64,000 bases of DNA from NCBI GenBank assembly GCA_023384095.1, contig JAHDXT010000010.1, forward strand, positions 1-64,000, read 5' to 3'. Source of the DNA: Hyphomicrobiaceae bacterium. Lineage in GTDB: Bacteria; Pseudomonadota; Alphaproteobacteria; Rhizobiales; Hyphomicrobiaceae. The notes under the pieces were generated by a model. It was not told the origin of the DNA. It ran no database searches and saw only the letters and a list, made by a program, of their open reading frames with translations. Both the position numbers and the translations under genes were made by a program. Of this stretch, positions 29,008 through 42,449 are shown piece after piece (the stretch's first letter is position 1; each line of letters begins with the position of its first letter).

Positions 29008-29853
29008 TCACTCCGACAGGTTGCCGTCGTCGATGCGGCGGTCGTGGAACAGCTTCAGGATGGTGGCGGCGGTCTCTTCGATGGAGCGGCGCGTCACGTC
29101 GATCAGCGGCCAGCCGTGGCGCGCGCAGAGGCGCCGCGAATGCGTCAGCTCCTGCGCGATCTGCTCGCGATCGACATAGTCCTCGAGGTTGCGGTCGCTG
29201 AGCATGCGCACGCGGTTTCGGCGGATCTCGGCGATCCGCTCCACGCTGGCCACCAAGCACACGACGAAGGCGCTGTGCGGTTCCGTCAGCGCCGCCGGCA
29301 GCGGGATCCGCGGCACGATCGGCATGTTGGCCGTCTTGAAGCCGCGCTGCGCCAGATAGATGCTGGTCGGCGTCTTCGACGTGCGCGAGATGCCCAGGAT
29401 GATGATGTCGGCCTGGTTGAGATCGTTGGGAATCTGGCCATCGTCGTGCGCCATGGTGAAGTTCAGGGCATCGATCCGCCGGAAGTAGTCGGCATCGAGC
29501 ACATGCTGGCCGGCGACGATCGGCGTCTGGGGCGCGCCCAGATAGCTCTCGAAGACCTTCATGATCGGCTCGAGCACGTGCAGGCAGGGGACAGCGAGCT
29601 CTTTGCAGCGGCGTTCCAGGCGATCGGTGAGCTCGCGGTTGACGATGGTATAGAGGACGATGCCCGGCGCCGAGGAGATCTCCTGCAGAACGCGCTCGAG
29701 CTGCCGCGACGTCCTGACCAGCGGATGGACGTGCTCGATCGGCCGCACCTGCGAGTACTGGACGGAGGCCGCCTTGGCGATCGTCGTCAGCGTCTCCCCG
29801 GTTGAGTCCGAGACCATGTGCAAGTGGAAGTAGCTCGGCAGGCGGTGGGGCAT
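29008..29853 (-). CDS. ppsR: PEP synthase / pyruvate phosphate dikinase regulatory protein
   Basis: A 281-residue bifunctional kinase/pyrophosphorylase (DUF299) that switches PEP synthase or PPDK. The nucleotide-binding loop LGISRTSKTPTSIYLAQRG is present, and the N-terminal HMVSDSTGETL is typical. The start at 29853 is chosen because family similarity begins there; no good Shine-Dalgarno sequence is visible. The upstream side is the predicted origin, so its promoter must lie within it. Confidence 0.93.
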   Translation of the reverse strand: MPHRLPSYFHLHMVSDSTGETLTTIAKAASVQYSQVRPIEHVHPLVRTSRQLERVLQEISSAPGIVLYTIVNRELTDRLERRCKELAVPCLHVLEPIMKVFESYLGAPQTPIVAGQHVLDADYFRRIDALNFTMAHDDGQIPNDLNQADIIILGISRTSKTPTSIYLAQRGFKTANMPIVPRIPLPAALTEPHSAFVVCLVASVERIAEIRRNRVRMLSDRNLEDYVDREQIAQELTHSRRLCARHGWPLIDVTRRSIEETAATILKLFHDRRIDDGNLSE

Positions 29854-30262
29854 TTGTGGACAACTTCTCCGGTTATGCACATCCTCGGGGCGGCGGAACC
29901 GACTCGGGCGGCGCGACGGCAGCCGGTCCACAGGACCGTCCACCGCCTGCCTCGTCCGCATAAAATCGTCGGCCGTTCTCCATTGCCGTGGATTAGTGGA
30001 TTGTGCGCACCTGTCGCAGCCCATTTCAACAGCCGCCTCAACTAAGACCTGTCCGGAGCCGCCCCGGAACATGTTGACTCGAAACGCACTTATCGAGCCT
30101 AGTAGCGTCGCAGCGTGGATCAGACCAAATCTCGTCAGGCGCCGCCCGGTTCCGGATCAACCTGTGGGCGGGTGAGCGGCAACGCGATATTCCCGTCTTC
30201 CACGGCACTAAGAGTCAAAACAACAAGAGAATCCAATCTTCTTTGATTCTGAAGAAGTGATC
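29854..30262. other. Predicted chromosomal replication origin (oriC, hemE side)
   Basis: About 400 bp without a gene between divergent ppsR and hemE. Two near-perfect DnaA boxes (8/9 to TTATCCACA) are seen: 29855-29863 (TGTGGACAA, reverse) and 29873-29881 (TTATGCACA). A poorer candidate is at 29924-29932. Five GANTC (CcrM) sites occur, three of them within 30211-30250. The hemE end is AT-rich, with an inverted repeat AGAATC/GATTCT. Most genes point away on both sides. In Caulobacter and Sinorhizobium the origin is beside hemE; the call combines that knowledge with these motifs. Confidence 0.65.
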
Positions 30263-31330
30263 ATGTCCGACAAGCAGCCGACGCTTCTGGGACGCTCGGG
30301 CGGGCGCCGGTTTCTGAAGCCCTTTGCGCGCCAGCAGGAGCAGCGGCCGCCGATCTGGCTGATGCGGCAAGCGGGCCGATACCTTCCCGAGTACCGCGAG
30401 GTCAGGACGCGCGCCGGCAGCTTCCTCGACCTGTGCTACAGCCCGGAGCTGGCGGTCGAGGTGACGCTGCAGCCGATCCGCCGCTACGGCTTCGACGCCG
30501 CGATCGTGTTCTCGGACATCCTGGTGGTGCCGGATGCCCTCGGGCAGGCCGTTTCGTTCGTCGAAGGCGAGGGCCCGCGGCTCGATCCGGTCAGCTCGGC
30601 CGCCGATCTGGCGCGGCTCGACCCTCTGCGCGTTCCGGCGAGGCTGGCTCCCGTCTACGAGACGGTGCGTCGGTGCCGCGAGGCGCTGCCGGCGGAGGTC
30701 GCGTTGATCGGGTTCTGCGGCGCACCCTGGACGGTGGCCACCTACATGGCCGGTGGCCGCGGCACGCCGGACCAGGCCGCCGCGCGTCTGTGGGCCTATC
30801 GCGATCCGAATGGGTTCGACCGGCTCGTCGAGCTCGTCACCTCGGCCTCCATCGACTACCTGACCGGGCAGGTCGCCGCCGGCGCGGACGCCCTGCAGAT
30901 CTTCGACAGTTGGGCGGGAAGCCTCCCCGATAGCGAGTTCGACCGCTGGGTGGTGGCGCCGACGCGGCGCATCGTCGGCGCGCTCAAGGCGCGACACCCC
31001 GATGTGCCAGTCATCGGCTTCCCGCGCGGCGCCGGAGAGAAGACCGCCCGGTACGCCCGCGAGACGGGCGTCGACGGCGTCGGGTGCGACACCAGCCTGT
31101 CGCTCGGGACGATGAAGGCGCTGGCTGGCACTGAGGGCGTCGTGGCACAGGGCAATCTCGACCCGCTGCTGCTCGTCGCCGGCGGCGCCGCCCTCGAGAC
31201 CCGGGTGCGGCAAATCCTGGCGGCCATGCAGGGGCTGCCCTTCGTCTTCAATCTCGGCCACGGCATTGTGCCGCAGACGCCGCCGGAGCACGTCGCACGG
31301 CTCGTCGACCTCGTCCGCGGCCAGGGATGA
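30263..31330 (+). CDS. hemE: Uroporphyrinogen decarboxylase
   Basis: Converts uroporphyrinogen III to coproporphyrinogen III in haem synthesis. It is 355 residues from ATG 30263; a GTG two codons earlier (30257) is also possible, with GAAGAAG upstream. Signatures are [30 protein letters not shown] and [13 protein letters not shown]. Its promoter lies in the predicted origin, as in other alphaproteobacteria. The stop overlaps the hemJ ATG. Confidence 0.97.
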   Translation: MSDKQPTLLGRSGGRRFLKPFARQQEQRPPIWLMRQAGRYLPEYREVRTRAGSFLDLCYSPELAVEVTLQPIRRYGFDAAIVFSDILVVPDALGQAVSFVEGEGPRLDPVSSAADLARLDPLRVPARLAPVYETVRRCREALPAEVALIGFCGAPWTVATYMAGGRGTPDQAAARLWAYRDPNGFDRLVELVTSASIDYLTGQVAAGADALQIFDSWAGSLPDSEFDRWVVAPTRRIVGALKARHPDVPVIGFPRGAGEKTARYARETGVDGVGCDTSLSLGTMKALAGTEGVVAQGNLDPLLLVAGGAALETRVRQILAAMQGLPFVFNLGHGIVPQTPPEHVARLVDLVRGQG

Positions 31331-31758
31331 CGGGCGTGGATCTCTGGATCAAGGCGTTCCACATCATCGCCATCGTCGCCTGGATGGCGGGGCTGCTCTA
31401 CCTGCCGAGGCTGTTCGTCTATCACGCCGCAACGCAGCCCGGCTCCGAGCAGTCGGAGACCTTCAAGGTGATGGAGCGCCGGCTGCTCAGAGCGATCATG
31501 AACCCGGCCATGTTCGTGGTCTGGGTGACGGGTCCCTACCTCGCCTGGGCCTTCGGGGTGTATCTCGACGGCTGGCTGATGGCGAAGGTGGTGCTCGTGC
31601 TCGCACTGACGTGGATGCATCACGCTTACGCGAAATGGCGCAAGGACTTTGCAGCCGACCGAAACATTCATGACCAGCGCTTCTACCGCTACATGAACGA
31701 AATCCCGACTTTGCTGCTGATAGGCATCGTCATCCTGGTCGTGGTGAAGCCTTTTTAG
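31327..31758 (+). CDS. hemJ: Protoporphyrinogen oxidase HemJ
   Basis: A 143-residue, four-helix membrane protein. The conserved His of helix 1 is in [20 protein letters not shown], and the [11 protein letters not shown] block follows helix 3. It oxidises protoporphyrinogen IX, the penultimate haem step, in bacteria lacking HemG/HemY. An ATGA overlap with hemE indicates coupled translation. Confidence 0.93.
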   Translation: MTGVDLWIKAFHIIAIVAWMAGLLYLPRLFVYHAATQPGSEQSETFKVMERRLLRAIMNPAMFVVWVTGPYLAWAFGVYLDGWLMAKVVLVLALTWMHHAYAKWRKDFAADRNIHDQRFYRYMNEIPTLLLIGIVILVVVKPF

Positions 31759-31985
31759 CGTCGGAGGCGTGGAGGCATCTTTTTCTCCGCGGGCCGATCT
31801 GCTATATAATCGAATCGGACGACGGTCGCCGGCAGCTGAGAGGCATGCCGGTCTTCCACCTGGATCTCCCGCCACTCCCGGTCGACCGCACATTAGGCGC
31901 CCATCTGCGCCCCAACTCCCATTTCTAGCACGGCCCGGTTTCGCCTCTCTCCCGCCTCTTCTGCCGCGCCGGTCGGAGTCTCTGT
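31759..31985 (+). promoter_or_regulatory. rho promoter and C-rich leader (candidate rut site)
   Basis: A perfect TATAAT is at 31805-31810; a -35 is weak (around TTTCTC, 31782). The transcript would have a leader of about 165-175 nt. From 31851 to 31970 I count 57 C and 23 G, a strong C-over-G bias with few stable hairpins, as expected for Rho loading. Rho genes in other bacteria are autoregulated by Rho-dependent termination in such leaders. Confidence 0.55.
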
Positions 31986-33251
31986 ATGACCGAAATGAAA
32001 CTGCAAGACCTGAAGATCAAATCGCCTACCGAGCTGCTGAGCTTCGCCGAGGAGCATGGCGTCGAGAACGCCAGCACCATGCGCAAGCAGGAGCTGATGT
32101 TCGCTGTCTTGAAGCAGCTCGCGGGCAAAGAGATCGAGATCACCGGTACGGGTGTCGTCGAGGTGCTCCAGGACGGCTTCGGCTTCCTGCGCTCGCCCGA
32201 CGCCAACTACCTGCCCGGACCTGACGACATCTATGTCTCGCCGTCCCAGATCCGGCGCTTCGCCCTGCGCACCGGAGACACCGTCGAGGGCCAGATCAGG
32301 AGCCCGAAGGAAGGCGAGCGCTATTTCGCGCTGCTCAAGGTCAACATGCTCAACTTCGAGGAGCCGGACAAGGCGCGCCACAAGATCCACTTCGACAACC
32401 TGACGCCGCTCTACCCGACGAAGTGGCTCAAGATGGAGATCGAGGATCCGACCATCAAAGACCTGTCGGCGCGGGTGATCGACATCGTGGCGCCGATGGG
32501 CAAGGGCCAGCGCGCGCTGATCGTCGCCCAGCCGCGCACCGGCAAGACGGTGCTGCTGCAGAACATCGCCCACTCGATCACCGCCAACCACCCGGAATGC
32601 TATCTCATCGTGCTGCTCATCGACGAGCGGCCCGAGGAGGTCACGGACATGCAGCGCTCGGTCAAGGGCGAGGTCATCTCCTCGACCTTCGACGAGCCGC
32701 CGACGCGCCACGTCCAGGTGTCGGAGATGGTCATCGAGAAGGCCAAGCGCCTCGTCGAGCACAAGCGCGACGTGGTGATCCTGCTCGACTCCATCACCCG
32801 CCTCGGTCGCGCCTACAATACGGTGGTCCCATCCTCCGGCAAGGTGTTGACGGGCGGCGTGGACAGCAACGCGCTGCAGCGGCCCAAGCGCTTCTTCGGC
32901 GCTGCGCGCAACATCGAGGAGGGCGGCTCGCTCACGATCATTGCGACCGCGCTGATCGATACGGGCTCGCGCATGGACGAGGTCATCTTCGAGGAGTTCA
33001 AGGGCACCGGCAACTCGGAGGTCGTGCTCGACCGCAAGGCATCCGACAAGCGCGTGTTCCCGGCCATCGACATCGCCCGCTCCGGCACGCGCAAGGAAGA
33101 GTTGCTCGTACCACGCGATCAGCTCAAGAAGATGTATGTCCTGCGCCGCATCCTGAACCCGATGGGCACGATCGACGCGGTCGAGTTCCTGACCGACAAG
33201 CTGCGGCAGACGAAGACGAACGGCGAGTTCTTCCAGTCCATGAATGCGTGA
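31986..33251 (+). CDS. rho: Transcription termination factor Rho
   Basis: A 421-residue hexameric RNA helicase. The N-terminal helical part and the cold-shock-like RNA-binding domain ([23 protein letters not shown], around residues 58-80) are followed by the ATPase core. P-loop is [12 protein letters not shown], Walker B is [12 protein letters not shown]. The C-terminal NSEVVLDRK and RRILNP blocks are intact. No extra insertion domain is seen. Confidence 0.98.
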   Translation: MTEMKLQDLKIKSPTELLSFAEEHGVENASTMRKQELMFAVLKQLAGKEIEITGTGVVEVLQDGFGFLRSPDANYLPGPDDIYVSPSQIRRFALRTGDTVEGQIRSPKEGERYFALLKVNMLNFEEPDKARHKIHFDNLTPLYPTKWLKMEIEDPTIKDLSARVIDIVAPMGKGQRALIVAQPRTGKTVLLQNIAHSITANHPECYLIVLLIDERPEEVTDMQRSVKGEVISSTFDEPPTRHVQVSEMVIEKAKRLVEHKRDVVILLDSITRLGRAYNTVVPSSGKVLTGGVDSNALQRPKRFFGAARNIEEGGSLTIIATALIDTGSRMDEVIFEEFKGTGNSEVVLDRKASDKRVFPAIDIARSGTRKEELLVPRDQLKKMYVLRRILNPMGTIDAVEFLTDKLRQTKTNGEFFQSMNA

Positions 33252-33264
33252 GGCAGGCATCCGG

Positions 33265-33984
33265 ATGGGGGGCCGCGACAATGAATTCGGGCAGCCAATT
33301 GGCTGCCCGGTTGCGGGGTGGTCGCCCCGGCTTTTGCCATCGCGCGTCACGCTCGCAGGCCGGCTCTGCCGGATCGAGCCCATCGACCCGGCGCGGCACA
33401 CCACGGAGCTCTACGACGCCAACCGGGCGGATGATGGCCGCGGCTGGACCTATATGGGCTACGGGCCGTTCGAGTCGCTGGAAGCCTACAGGGCCTGGGC
33501 CGAGCGGGTCGCCGCGTCCAGCGATCCGCTCTTCTACACCATCCTCGACCCCGCTTCCGGCAGGGCGACGGGCGTCGCCAGCCTGATGCGCATCGATCCG
33601 GCGAACGGCGTGATCGAGGTCGGCCACATCAAGTACGCGCCGGCCCTGCAGCGCACGCCGGCCGCGACCGAAGCCATGTTCCTGCTGATGCGCTACATCT
33701 TCGACGAGCTCGGCTATCGCCGATACGAATGGAAGTGCGATTCGCTCAACGCGCCGTCGCGCGCGGCCGCGGCCCGGCTTGGCTTCGTCTACGAAGGCAT
33801 CTTCCGGCAGGCGGTCGTCTACAAGGGCCGCAATCGCGATACCGCCTGGTTCGCCATGATGGATCACGAGTGGCCGGCGCTGAGGCGGGCCTACGAGCAG
33901 TGGCTCGAGCCGGCAAACTTCGATGACGCCGGCCGGCAGCGCCGCCGACTTTTCGACCTCATCGGCGAGGCGCGCGCGTCGGCA

Positions 33985-33996
<12 letters not shown>
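33265..33996 (+). CDS. GNAT-family N-acetyltransferase
   Basis: About 243 residues. The N-terminal [11 protein letters not shown] block is followed by a GNAT fold. Its acetyl-CoA loop is in the region [38 protein letters not shown] (quoted here in two parts: [17 protein letters not shown], then GYRRYEWKC). [14 protein letters not shown] is the typical late motif. The acceptor is unknown. ATG 33265 is preferred; ATG 33244 would overlap the rho stop by 8 bp. It converges on the next gene with a 12-bp overlap. Confidence 0.85.
33288..33309. repeat. Perfect 22-bp palindrome at start of the GNAT gene
   Basis: The stem CGGGCAGCC and GGCTGCCCG with an AATT loop is perfect over 22 bp. It lies 37 bp after the rho stop and within codons 9-15 of the GNAT gene (Gly-Gln-Pro-Ile-Gly). 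No U-run follows, so it is not a classical terminator. It could stall transcription or translation between rho and the GNAT gene, or bind a dimeric protein. Confidence 0.6.
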
Positions 33997-36030
<2,034 letters not shown>

Positions 36031-36088
36031 GGCTACATCCTGCCTGGTTGAGGGCCGCCGATGGTCCACATATGGTGACTCCGACACG

Positions 36089-37429
36089 ATGAGCCAGGTT
36101 GCAACGATTTTCGCGCTATCGAGCGCGCCGGGCCGGGCCGGGGTCGCGGTGGTCCGGATCTCCGGGCCTGCCGCAGGGCGCGTCCTCGACGCCATGGCCT
36201 CGCCCAGACCGCGGCCGCGCATGGCGGCAGTCCGCCGCCTCCGGCATCCTGTTGCGGGCGGCATCCTGGATCATGCCCTCGTCCTCTGGTTCCCCGCGCC
36301 AAAGAGCTTCACCGGCGAGGACGTGGCGGAGCTGCACGTGCATGGCGGCCGCGCCGTCATCCAGGCTGTGCTCGAGGCCATCCGCGAGGTGCCTGGCTGC
36401 CGGCCGGCGGAAGCGGGCGAGTTCGCGCGCCGCGCCTTCGACAGCGGCAGGCTCGACCTGACCATGGCGGAGGGGCTCGCCGACCTGATCGATTCGGAGA
36501 CGGAGGCGCAGCGCAAGCAGGCGCTGCGGCAGGCGGGCGGTGCGCTGGCGGGCCTCTACGACGGCTGGCGCGGCTCGATCCTGGAGGCGCTGGCGCTGGT
36601 GGAGGCGGCCATCGACTTCTCCGACGAGGCCGACGTGGGCAGCACAACATTCGCACAGGCGGTCCCTCTCGTCCGCGACCTCGAGGCGGCCATCCGGCGG
36701 CATCTGGATGACGAGAACCGCGGCGAGATCCTGCGGGAGGGGTTTCACGTCGTGCTGGCCGGGCCGCCCAACGTCGGCAAGTCGAGCCTGCTCAACGCGC
36801 TGGCGCGGCGCGAGGCGGCCATCGTCTCCGAGGAGGCCGGGACGACGCGGGACGTGATCGAGGTCCGCCTCGATCTCGACGGATTGCCTGTCGTCGTGAG
36901 CGACACGGCAGGGCTGCGCGAGGCGACCGGGCCCGTCGAGCGGGAGGGCATCCGGCGGACGTTGGCCCGCAGCCGCGCCGCGGATCTGGTGGTCTGGCTG
37001 ATGGATGCCGGGGCGCCGGAGACCCGCCTGCCGCCGGAGCTGGCGGACATGGCCGACCGGACGCTCTGGGTCTCGAACAAGGTCGATCTGCGCCCGGGCG
37101 GCTGGCGGGAGGCGCTGCCGGACGACATGGTGCCGATCTCGGCCCTGACGGGGAAGGGCATCGACGAGCTGTCCCGCCGCCTGGCCGCCATCGCCCGCGA
37201 TCGGATCGGACCCGGCGAGCATCCCGGCATCACTCAGCAGCGCCATCGGCGCAATCTCGAGGACTGCCAGAGATCGCTGGCCGTGTTCCTGGATGGCAGC
37301 CCCTGGCAGCTCGAGCTCAGGGCGGAGGACCTGAGAGTGGCCGCCAACGCGCTCGGGCGGCTGACGGGGCGCATCGACACCGAGCAGGTACTCGATCAGA
37401 TCTTCGGAAGGTTCTGCATCGGAAAATAG
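36089..37429 (+). CDS. mnmE: tRNA modification GTPase MnmE
   Basis: A 446-residue protein that works with MnmG to place carboxymethylaminomethyl on U34 of tRNAs. It has an N-terminal folate-binding domain ([21 protein letters not shown]), and helical regions flank a G domain with [19 protein letters not shown] and NKVD. The invariant C-terminal FGRFCIGK carries the catalytic Cys. It starts at ATG 36089 (MSQVATIF). Confidence 0.97.
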   Translation: MSQVATIFALSSAPGRAGVAVVRISGPAAGRVLDAMASPRPRPRMAAVRRLRHPVAGGILDHALVLWFPAPKSFTGEDVAELHVHGGRAVIQAVLEAIREVPGCRPAEAGEFARRAFDSGRLDLTMAEGLADLIDSETEAQRKQALRQAGGALAGLYDGWRGSILEALALVEAAIDFSDEADVGSTTFAQAVPLVRDLEAAIRRHLDDENRGEILREGFHVVLAGPPNVGKSSLLNALARREAAIVSEEAGTTRDVIEVRLDLDGLPVVVSDTAGLREATGPVEREGIRRTLARSRAADLVVWLMDAGAPETRLPPELADMADRTLWVSNKVDLRPGGWREALPDDMVPISALTGKGIDELSRRLAAIARDRIGPGEHPGITQQRHRRNLEDCQRSLAVFLDGSPWQLELRAEDLRVAANALGRLTGRIDTEQVLDQIFGRFCIGK

Positions 37430-37442
37430 AGGCAAATCCAGG

Positions 37443-37458
37443 TGTTTCACGTGAAACT
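37443..37458. promoter_or_regulatory. parS site 1 (ParB binding)
   Basis: TGTTTCACGTGAAACT matches 15 of 16 bases of the general parS palindrome TGTTTCACGTGAAACA. It lies 13 bp after the mnmE stop, about 3.9 kb upstream of parB and about 7.4 kb from the predicted origin. Confidence 0.9.
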
Positions 37459-37887
37459 TCACGTTTGGATGCCGAAAGCCGGAGCAACTAGCCGAGTTAA
37501 TGGAATTCATAGCTGGCAGGAACGCTTTGCGGCGCGAGTTCCTTGCTCGTGGGCAATGATATGCCACCCGGTTTTGAGGTTCCGGCGGAGCTCAGCTAGA
37601 GTGAACCCACCTTGGATCGAAGCATATCAGTCCATGCCCATTCTCCATTCGAGGGCCAGGATGGAGGCATCGGCTGGTACGATGCCCTCCCCTCGACGGG
37701 GAGGGCGGCGCGGCGGAGCCGCGCGGGTGGGGTGGGGCCGCAAACGAGACGTCGGCGCGAGAGCACCCCCACCCCCTGACCCCTCCCCGCAAAGGGGGAG
37801 GGGAGAAGTGCTCGCGGTTACCGATTCAATTTCAACTGGAAAGACTCTAGTGTGCCGGCCGAATCTCAGACCCCGATCTCAGGCCCC
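37459..37887. other. Gene-free stretch between mnmE and mnmG
   Basis: I see no credible gene here. The first 140 bp hold no recognised feature. The rest (37596-37850) is the composite repeat described separately. The mnmG promoter must lie in or beside that repeat if mnmG is not cotranscribed with mnmE. Confidence 0.7.
37596..37850 (+). repeat. Composite interspersed repeat, copy B
   Basis: About 255 bp bounded by CTAGAGTG (37596) and ACTCTAG (ends 37850), which are inverted with respect to each other. The outer left arm shares ATCGAAGCATATCAG with copy C. The centre (37684-37808) is the same 125-bp GC-rich core found in dnaE2. The right arm TTCAATTTCAACTGG resembles copy C. It carries no gene, and no target duplication is visible. 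Confidence 0.8.
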
Positions 37888-39776
<1,889 letters not shown>

Positions 39777-39780
<4 letters not shown>

Positions 39781-40442
39781 CGCACGGAGAGAGCGGCCGC
39801 ATCGACGGGCCGGATTCGTTCCGGCGCAGTTTTGCGGTTTCACGTGAAACCGCCGAGCGCCTGATCCGGTATGAGGCCCTGCTGCGGCAATGGCAGAAGG
39901 CGGTCAACCTCGTTGCGCCGCGCACGCTGCCCGAGGTCTGGCATCGGCACTTCGCCGACAGCGCCCAGCTCGCGCCACTGGTCCCGGAAGGGGCGGAAAG
40001 CCTGGTCGACCTTGGTTCGGGCGGCGGCTTTCCCGGGCTGGTTCTGGCCATCATGCTGATGGAGCGGCAGCCGCTGTGGGTGATGCTGGTCGAAAGCGAC
40101 ACCCGCAAGGCGGCCTTTCTGCGCGAGGCCGCCCGGGTGACCGGAGCAACTGTGGAGATTCTGTCGATGAGGATCGAAAACGCCGAGACTCAGCGTAGAG
40201 TGGGACGAGTGGATGTGGTCACGGTGCGTGCTCTTGCCCCGTTGAGCCGCCTGTTCGGACTGGCGGCCCCGTTCTTTGCGCCCCGTACTGTAGGCTTGTT
40301 CCTGAAGGGGCGCGATATTCTCGGCGAGATCGACGGTGCAAGGGTCGGCTGGCGGTTCGACGTCGAGCTCGTGCAGAGCATGACGGACGCCGCGGGCCAG
40401 ATCGCCGTGGTGCGCAACGTGTCAGCCAAGACGGAGGGTTGA
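39777..40442 (+). CDS. rsmG: 16S rRNA (guanine(527)-N7)-methyltransferase RsmG
   Basis: A 221-residue SAM-dependent methyltransferase of the 530 loop of 16S rRNA. The SAM-binding motif is [16 protein letters not shown] near residue 80, and [10 protein letters not shown] follows. The ATG overlaps the mnmG stop (ATGA). A perfect parS palindrome is embedded in codons 20-26, reading FAVSRET. It lies directly before parA-parB. Confidence 0.96.
39834..39853. promoter_or_regulatory. parS site 2 (inside rsmG)
   Basis: GCGGTTTCACGTGAAACCGC is a perfect 20-bp palindrome containing the parS core GTTTCACGTGAAAC. It is within the rsmG coding sequence, about 600 bp upstream of parA. Flanking bases extend the palindrome beyond the 14-bp core, unlike site 1. 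Confidence 0.93.
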
Positions 40443-40445
40443 GCC

Positions 40446-41276
40446 GTGACCGGCAAGACCATGGGATTCCAGAGCCTGCGCGTGATCGCGATCGCCAACC
40501 AGAAGGGCGGCGTCGGCAAAACGACGACCGCGATCAATCTGGGCACTGCGCTGGCCGCGGCCGGAGAGCGGGTGCTGGTGGTGGACCTCGATCCACAGGG
40601 CAACGCCTCGACCGGGCTGGGGATCGGCCAGGACGAGCGGGTGCGCACGACCTACGAGGTGATGACCGGCCGGTGCGGACTGCTCGAGGCCGCCGTCAAG
40701 ACCCAGGTGCCGGGGCTCGCGATCGTGCCTGCGAATTCCGACCTGGTCGGCATCGAATCCGAGCTGATGGCCGAGCCGACCCGCCCGTTCCGGCTGCGGG
40801 ACGCTATCGGTGCCGTCATCGGCCAGTCGCGGTCGAGCCCCGAGACCGCGACGACCTACGTCCTGATCGACTGCCCGCCTTCGCTGAACCTGCTGACGCT
40901 GAACGCGATGGTCGCCGCGCACGCGGTGCTGGTGCCGGTGCAGTGCGAGTTCTTCGCCCTGGAAGGCATCTCGCAGCTCAAGGACAACATCGAGCAGATC
41001 AAGGCGACGCTCAATCCAGGGCTGGAGATCCAGGGCGTCGTGCTGACGATGCACGACCAGCGCACTTCGCTGTCGCGCGAGGTTGCCCAGAACGTCCGCG
41101 GCTTTTTCGGCGCGAAGGTCTACGAGACGATGATCCCCCGCAACACGCGCGTCGCCGAGGCGCCCTCGCACGGCAAGCCGATCCTGCTCTACGACGTGAA
41201 CAGCCCCGGCAGTCAGGCTTACATGCGGCTGGCGGCGGAGATCATCGAGCGGGAGCGGCGGTACAAGGCGGCTTAG
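40446..41276 (+). CDS. parA: Chromosome-partitioning ATPase ParA
   Basis: A 276-residue deviant-Walker ATPase. The motif is KGGVGKTTTAINLGTALA, and VVDLDPQGNASTGLG and DCPPSLNLLTLNA are conserved. ParA gradients move ParB-parS complexes to the poles. The GTG start at 40446 has GGAGGG upstream; ATG 40461 is an alternative. It lies 3 bp after rsmG and 41 bp before parB. Confidence 0.97.
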   Translation: MTGKTMGFQSLRVIAIANQKGGVGKTTTAINLGTALAAAGERVLVVDLDPQGNASTGLGIGQDERVRTTYEVMTGRCGLLEAAVKTQVPGLAIVPANSDLVGIESELMAEPTRPFRLRDAIGAVIGQSRSSPETATTYVLIDCPPSLNLLTLNAMVAAHAVLVPVQCEFFALEGISQLKDNIEQIKATLNPGLEIQGVVLTMHDQRTSLSREVAQNVRGFFGAKVYETMIPRNTRVAEAPSHGKPILLYDVNSPGSQAYMRLAAEIIERERRYKAA

Positions 41277-41317
41277 GCCGGCCTGTCGCTGACGTCATCA
41301 GGGGAACGGGAACCACC

Positions 41318-42187
41318 ATGGCGACTCCACTCCAGAAAAGCCGGCTCGGCAGGGGGCTCGCATCACTGATCGGCGATCCCGTCCTGGCGGCGCCGAAGCT
41401 GCCGCCCGAGGGCGAGCAGCGGGTCGTTCCTATCGACCAGATCCGGGGCGGCAAGCTCAACCCGCGCAGGGAGTTCAAGGAGGACGATCTGGCGGAGCTG
41501 ACGGAGTCCATTCGCCAGAAGGGGCTCGTGCAGCCGATCGTCGTGCGGCCGGACCGGATCGCCGGCGGCTACGAGATCGTCGCGGGCGAGCGCCGCTGGC
41601 GGGCGGCGCAGCGGGCGGGACTGCACACGATGCCAGCCATCGTGCGGGACCTGAGCGATCAGGAGGTCCTGGAGCTCGGCATCATCGAGAACGTTCAGCG
41701 GGCCGACCTCAACGCCATCGAGGAGGCGACCGGCTATCGCGAGCTGATCGAGCGGTTCGGCTATACGCAGGACCAGCTCGCCGACGTGATCGGCAAGAGT
41801 CGCAGCCATCTCGCCAACACGCTGCGGCTGCTCAAGCTGCCGGACGCGGTCCAGGGCCTGGTCCAGGAGGGCAAGCTCACGGCGGGTCACGCGCGGGCCC
41901 TCGTCGGACGGGAGGATGCCGAGACGCTGGCGCAGCGCATCATCGACCGCGACATGAACGTGCGCGAGGTCGAGGCTATGGTGCAGGCTGGCGATACGGT
42001 TCAGCGGCGCGTGCGCGAGAAGAACGCCGATACGATGGCGTTCGAGAAGGAGCTGTCGGACGTGCTGGGGCTGCGCGTGGAGATCAAGCGCGGCTCGGGG
42101 GAGAGCGGTCTTCTCGTCATCAAGTATGGCAACTACGATCAGCTCGACTACATCCGGATGCGGCTCATCGGGTCGCAGGCCGGCTAA
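41318..42187 (+). CDS. parB: Chromosome-partitioning protein ParB
   Basis: A 289-residue CTPase clamp that loads at parS. An N-terminal KSRLGRGLASLIG segment interacts with ParA in this family. The CTP-binding GERRWRAAQRAGL and NVQRADLNAIEEA blocks and the helix-turn-helix (GYTQDQLADVIGKSRSHLANTL) are present. The C-terminal dimer domain ends YDQLDYIRMRL. Its stop codon falls within the left end of the composite repeat copy C. Confidence 0.97.
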   Translation: MATPLQKSRLGRGLASLIGDPVLAAPKLPPEGEQRVVPIDQIRGGKLNPRREFKEDDLAELTESIRQKGLVQPIVVRPDRIAGGYEIVAGERRWRAAQRAGLHTMPAIVRDLSDQEVLELGIIENVQRADLNAIEEATGYRELIERFGYTQDQLADVIGKSRSHLANTLRLLKLPDAVQGLVQEGKLTAGHARALVGREDAETLAQRIIDRDMNVREVEAMVQAGDTVQRRVREKNADTMAFEKELSDVLGLRVEIKRGSGESGLLVIKYGNYDQLDYIRMRLIGSQAG

Positions 42188-42449
42188 AGTGTGTTCGGTT
42201 TTAATCGAAGCATATCAGGTTGCGCCTGTTCTCCCTTTCCAGCGGGAGAGGGCTAGGGTGAGGACATCGGGTGGCGATACGATGCCCTCCCCTCGACGGG
42301 GAGGGCGGCGCGGCGAAAGCCGCGCGGGTGGGGTGGGGCCACGAACGCAACGTCCGAACCCGGGCACCCCCACCCCCGACCCCTCCCCGCAGGGGGGAGG
42401 GGAGAAGTGTTCGTCGCTGCTGTTTCAATCTCAGCCGAACAGACTCTAG
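42184..42449 (+). repeat. Composite interspersed repeat, copy C
   Basis: About 266 bp with imperfect terminal inverted repeats. The left end CTAAAGTGTGTTCGG matches the reverse complement of the right end (CTAGAGTCTGTTCGG) at 13 of 15 positions. ATCGAAGCATATCAG is shared with copy B. The core 42284-42407 is the 125-bp GC-rich element also in dnaE2. It carries no gene. The left end supplies the parB stop codon. Confidence 0.85.

Noticed and set aside
33288-33309. Intrinsic terminator of rho
   Set aside because: The hairpin is good but no U-run follows and it lies within the next coding sequence.
37459-37595. Third parS or extra DnaA boxes near parS 1
   Set aside because: TTCACGTTTGG next to parS 1 keeps only one half-site, and no TTATCCACA-like motif with fewer than three mismatches was seen.
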